Origin: Planctomycetota bacterium
Lineage (GTDB): Bacteria; Planctomycetota; Phycisphaerae; UBA1845; CAIVHJ01
Assembly (NCBI GenBank): GCA_022573485.1
Contig: JACZTW010000176.1
Coordinates: 1 to 8,251, forward strand
DNA: 8,251 bases
Direction of reading: 5' to 3'
Positions within the stretch are counted from its first letter, which is position 1. Each line of letters opens with the position of its first letter. The notes under the pieces are model-generated. The model did not search any database and was not told the origin of the DNA. It was given only the letters and a program-made list of their open reading frames with translations. The position numbers and the translations under genes are program-made. Shown piece after piece: positions 6,688 to 8,251 of the stretch.

Positions 6688-8251
6688 TCAGCGCGGCTCA
6701 GATTCCAGCAACTGTTGTGCCTCGGCGCGCAATGACTCAAGCTCGGCCGCAGTGTCGAACCACAGCAAACCTTTCTCGGCTGTCACGATCACATCTCCCC
6801 CCGCCTGGAACTCCGCCGGCCAGTTCTTTGCTGCATCCTCCAAATGACTCTTGGCCTTCGCCACGTTGCCTAGCCGGGCCTCGGCGACCGCGGCGATCAA
6901 GTGGCAGTACGCAGGGACGTCTCCCTGCGTTAGGGCTGCCGTGGCGTTAGTGACCGCGTCTACGTATTCACCCTTCCGCAGGAGTGCCTGCGCGAGGACG
7001 CGCTTGAATCTGGGATCCTTGAGCCCTGTGAAAGCGACAGCGAGCTTTGCTTTCTCCAGGGCTTTGTCGTCGTCCTGAAGTCCGGGCAGCGTCATGTAGA
7101 TGCGTGAGAGCAGTAACAGATTTCTCGTGTCCCGGGGGTTGATTTCTTCCGCCTTGAGCAACGATTCAAGTGCATCATGCTTTCCAAGATACATTTGGAT
7201 TGCTCCCACAACGCGCCAGATGCCGTCGGCGTGTTTCTTCTGCTCCTCCTGTTTGAGACTGGCCGATGCGCCCTTCTCGGCGACCGTTAGAGCCTCGTCG
7301 AACCTCTTCTGCAAGGCTAGGATCTTGGCCAAATTTGTATTGGCGTGGAAGTACTCTGACTTCACCTCCAAACAACGACGAGCCGCTTTCTCAGCCTCTT
7401 GCAGGTCGCCCAGAGAGAAGTGCAGTATGGCCAGCAAATTCCACGAAGCGTGACTGTCCGGCCGTAATTCCAGCGCTCGTTTGCAATACTCCATTGACTG
7501 CTCGAGTAGCTCAGGATTACGGAAACTGAGTTCCTTGGCGAAGTACTCGCCCTTCAACAGAAAAGCTTTGTATCCGACAGCCTTGTAGTGATCGGGCTTC
7601 AGGGCGAGCGCTGCATCGTACTTGGAGTGTGCCTCCGTGATACGCTGGCGAATCTCCAACTCCCGGCCTTCGTTGACCAGCCGTTCGGCCGCAGCCTCCG
7701 ACTCTCGGCCTTCGCTGGCCAGCCGTTTGGCCTCAGCCTTCGAGTCTTTGATCGCCTTGACCAGGCGATCGAAGTCAAGCGCAAACTCGTAGCCTTCCTC
7801 GGCCAGACGTTCGACCTCGGTGTCGATCACGAACTTTTTCAGGAATTCATCCGTGGGCGGCGAGTCAAGCACAGCAATAGCTTGCACAAGGTATTCGCGC
7901 GAAGCAGTTTCTACATCGGATGTCTTGATGTTCTCGAGTACTTCTCCGGCTTCCATCATGGACTCGTAAAATGACGCTGCGAGCTTCGTCGCGGCCTGGG
8001 CGTTTCGTCGCTGTTCTGTTTCGCTCTGCCAAGCGGCAGTTGAGACGACCAGCGCCGCCACAATTACCAAGAAGACGATCGTACTAACGACGAACGCGAC
8101 TTTGTATCTCTGGATTGACTTTCTCAGCACGTACCACCCGCTGTCGCGTTTGGCTTCGATGGGTTCGTTGGCGAGGTAGTGGCTGATGTCTTCCGCCAGA
8201 GCGCCGGCGCTCTGGTAGCGGCGCTCGCGCTCTTTGGCAAGCGTCTTAAGG
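6688..8251 (-). CDS. Ser/Thr protein kinase C-terminus: transmembrane helix and TPR repeats (5' end off window)
   Basis: The minus-strand frame is open from the right edge to TGA 6690-6688, about 520 codons. The first 40 visible residues (LKTLAKERERRYQSAGALAE, then DISHYLANEPIEA and SGWYVLRK) are the end of the kinase domain in planctomycete Ser/Thr kinases, where 'KERERRYQSA--LAEDI-HYLA-EPIEA' leads into the membrane anchor. The gene therefore starts outside the window, and GTG 8130 is an internal Val codon. The membrane helix VAFVVSTIVFLVIVAALVVS is encoded at about 8029-8100. An outer, charged, probably coiled-coil stretch follows (EVERLAEEGYE; KRLASEGRE; ERLVNEGRE), then about five to six TPR-like helix pairs such as YCKRALELRPDSHASWNLLA and AEKAARRCLEVKSEYFHANT, ending AEAQQLLESEPR. 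The usual layout is a cytoplasmic kinase with protein-binding repeats across the membrane. Substrate and signal are unknown. The visible part shows no damage. Confidence 0.88.
   Translation of the reverse strand, partial: LKTLAKERERRYQSAGALAEDISHYLANEPIEAKRDSGWYVLRKSIQRYKVAFVVSTIVFLVIVAALVVSTAAWQSETEQRRNAQAATKLAASFYESMMEAGEVLENIKTSDVETASREYLVQAIAVLDSPPTDEFLKKFVIDTEVERLAEEGYEFALDFDRLVKAIKDSKAEAKRLASEGRESEAAAERLVNEGRELEIRQRITEAHSKYDAALALKPDHYKAVGYKAFLLKGEYFAKELSFRNPELLEQSMEYCKRALELRPDSHASWNLLAILHFSLGDLQEAEKAARRCLEVKSEYFHANTNLAKILALQKRFDEALTVAEKGASASLKQEEQKKHADGIWRVVGAIQMYLGKHDALESLLKAEEINPRDTRNLLLLSRIYMTLPGLQDDDKALEKAKLAVAFTGLKDPRFKRVLAQALLRKGEYVDAVTNATAALTQGDVPAYCHLIAAVAEARLGNVAKAKSHLEDAAKNWPAEFQAGGDVIVTAEKGLLWFDTAAELESLRAEAQQLLESEPR
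7660..7743 (-). repeat. Imperfect 42-bp tandem duplication in the TPR kinase gene
   Basis: Two adjacent 42-bp units (7660-7701 and 7702-7743) are clearly related and in frame. They encode SKAEAKRLASEGRE and SEAAAERLVNEGRE. A weaker third copy appears upstream in the protein as EVERLAEEGYE. The units lie between the membrane helix and the first TPR, in a charged, probably helical spacer. Unit length (14 residues, two heptads) is what a coiled coil would tolerate, so the duplication probably lengthened the stalk without breaking its register. Confidence 0.7.

Noticed and set aside
8128..8130. GTG at 8130 as start of a TPR membrane protein
   Set aside because: The frame is open to the window edge and the 40 codons before it match the end of a Ser/Thr kinase domain, so the GTG is an internal Val.
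1..8251. CRISPR array, riboswitch or rRNA
   Set aside because: No regularly spaced identical repeats of CRISPR length, no riboswitch-like conserved core and no rRNA motifs were seen on either strand.

Overview
The window looks like accessory, heavily rearranged chromosome from a planctomycete, probably of the Phycisphaerae type. The supporting signs are protein families: a C-terminal double dockerin behind a 'choice-of-anchor Q'-like segment, an FG-GAP repeat fragment, two large membrane-anchored Ser/Thr kinases (one ending in WD40 repeats, one in TPR repeats), and a transposase of the 'GIEPAPER' integrase-core type. This assignment is inferred from family knowledge; no ribosomal RNA or other marker gene is present.

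Layout. 1-669 (-): decayed insertion-sequence transposase with a nonsense codon, a deletion with frameshift and a loss of the catalytic core. 767-892 (+): last ~41 codons of a sugar ABC-transporter permease. 990-1613 (-): 3' part of a secreted dockerin protein. 1620-4628 (+): Ser/Thr kinase with 14 WD40 repeats whose 5' end is missing, joined inside the glycine-rich loop to the antisense strand of the dockerin gene. 4637-4789 (-): 51-codon fragment of an FG-GAP protein. 4891-5080: short 10-bp repeats and then the 3' half of a tRNA-Gly(UCC), the likely attachment core. 4998-5954 (-): tyrosine recombinase catalytic domain whose last codons run through that core. 6195-6536 (+): small predicted lipoprotein with a strong ribosome-binding site. 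6688-8251 (-): C-terminal part of a second Ser/Thr kinase with a transmembrane segment and TPR repeats, running off the right edge.

How it fits together. There is no coherent operon. Between 1 and about 6000 nearly every coding segment lacks one end, and neighbours meet at abrupt junctions in opposite orientations. This resembles a scrap yard built up around an insertion sequence and a tRNA-targeting integrase. The two best-preserved genes are the small lipoprotein and the TPR kinase on the right. I see no convincing new defence, biosynthetic or CRISPR-like system. The points most worth a second look are the att core inside the integrase reading frame without a tRNA 5' half, the phased repeats beside it, and the antisense fusion that decapitates the WD40 kinase.
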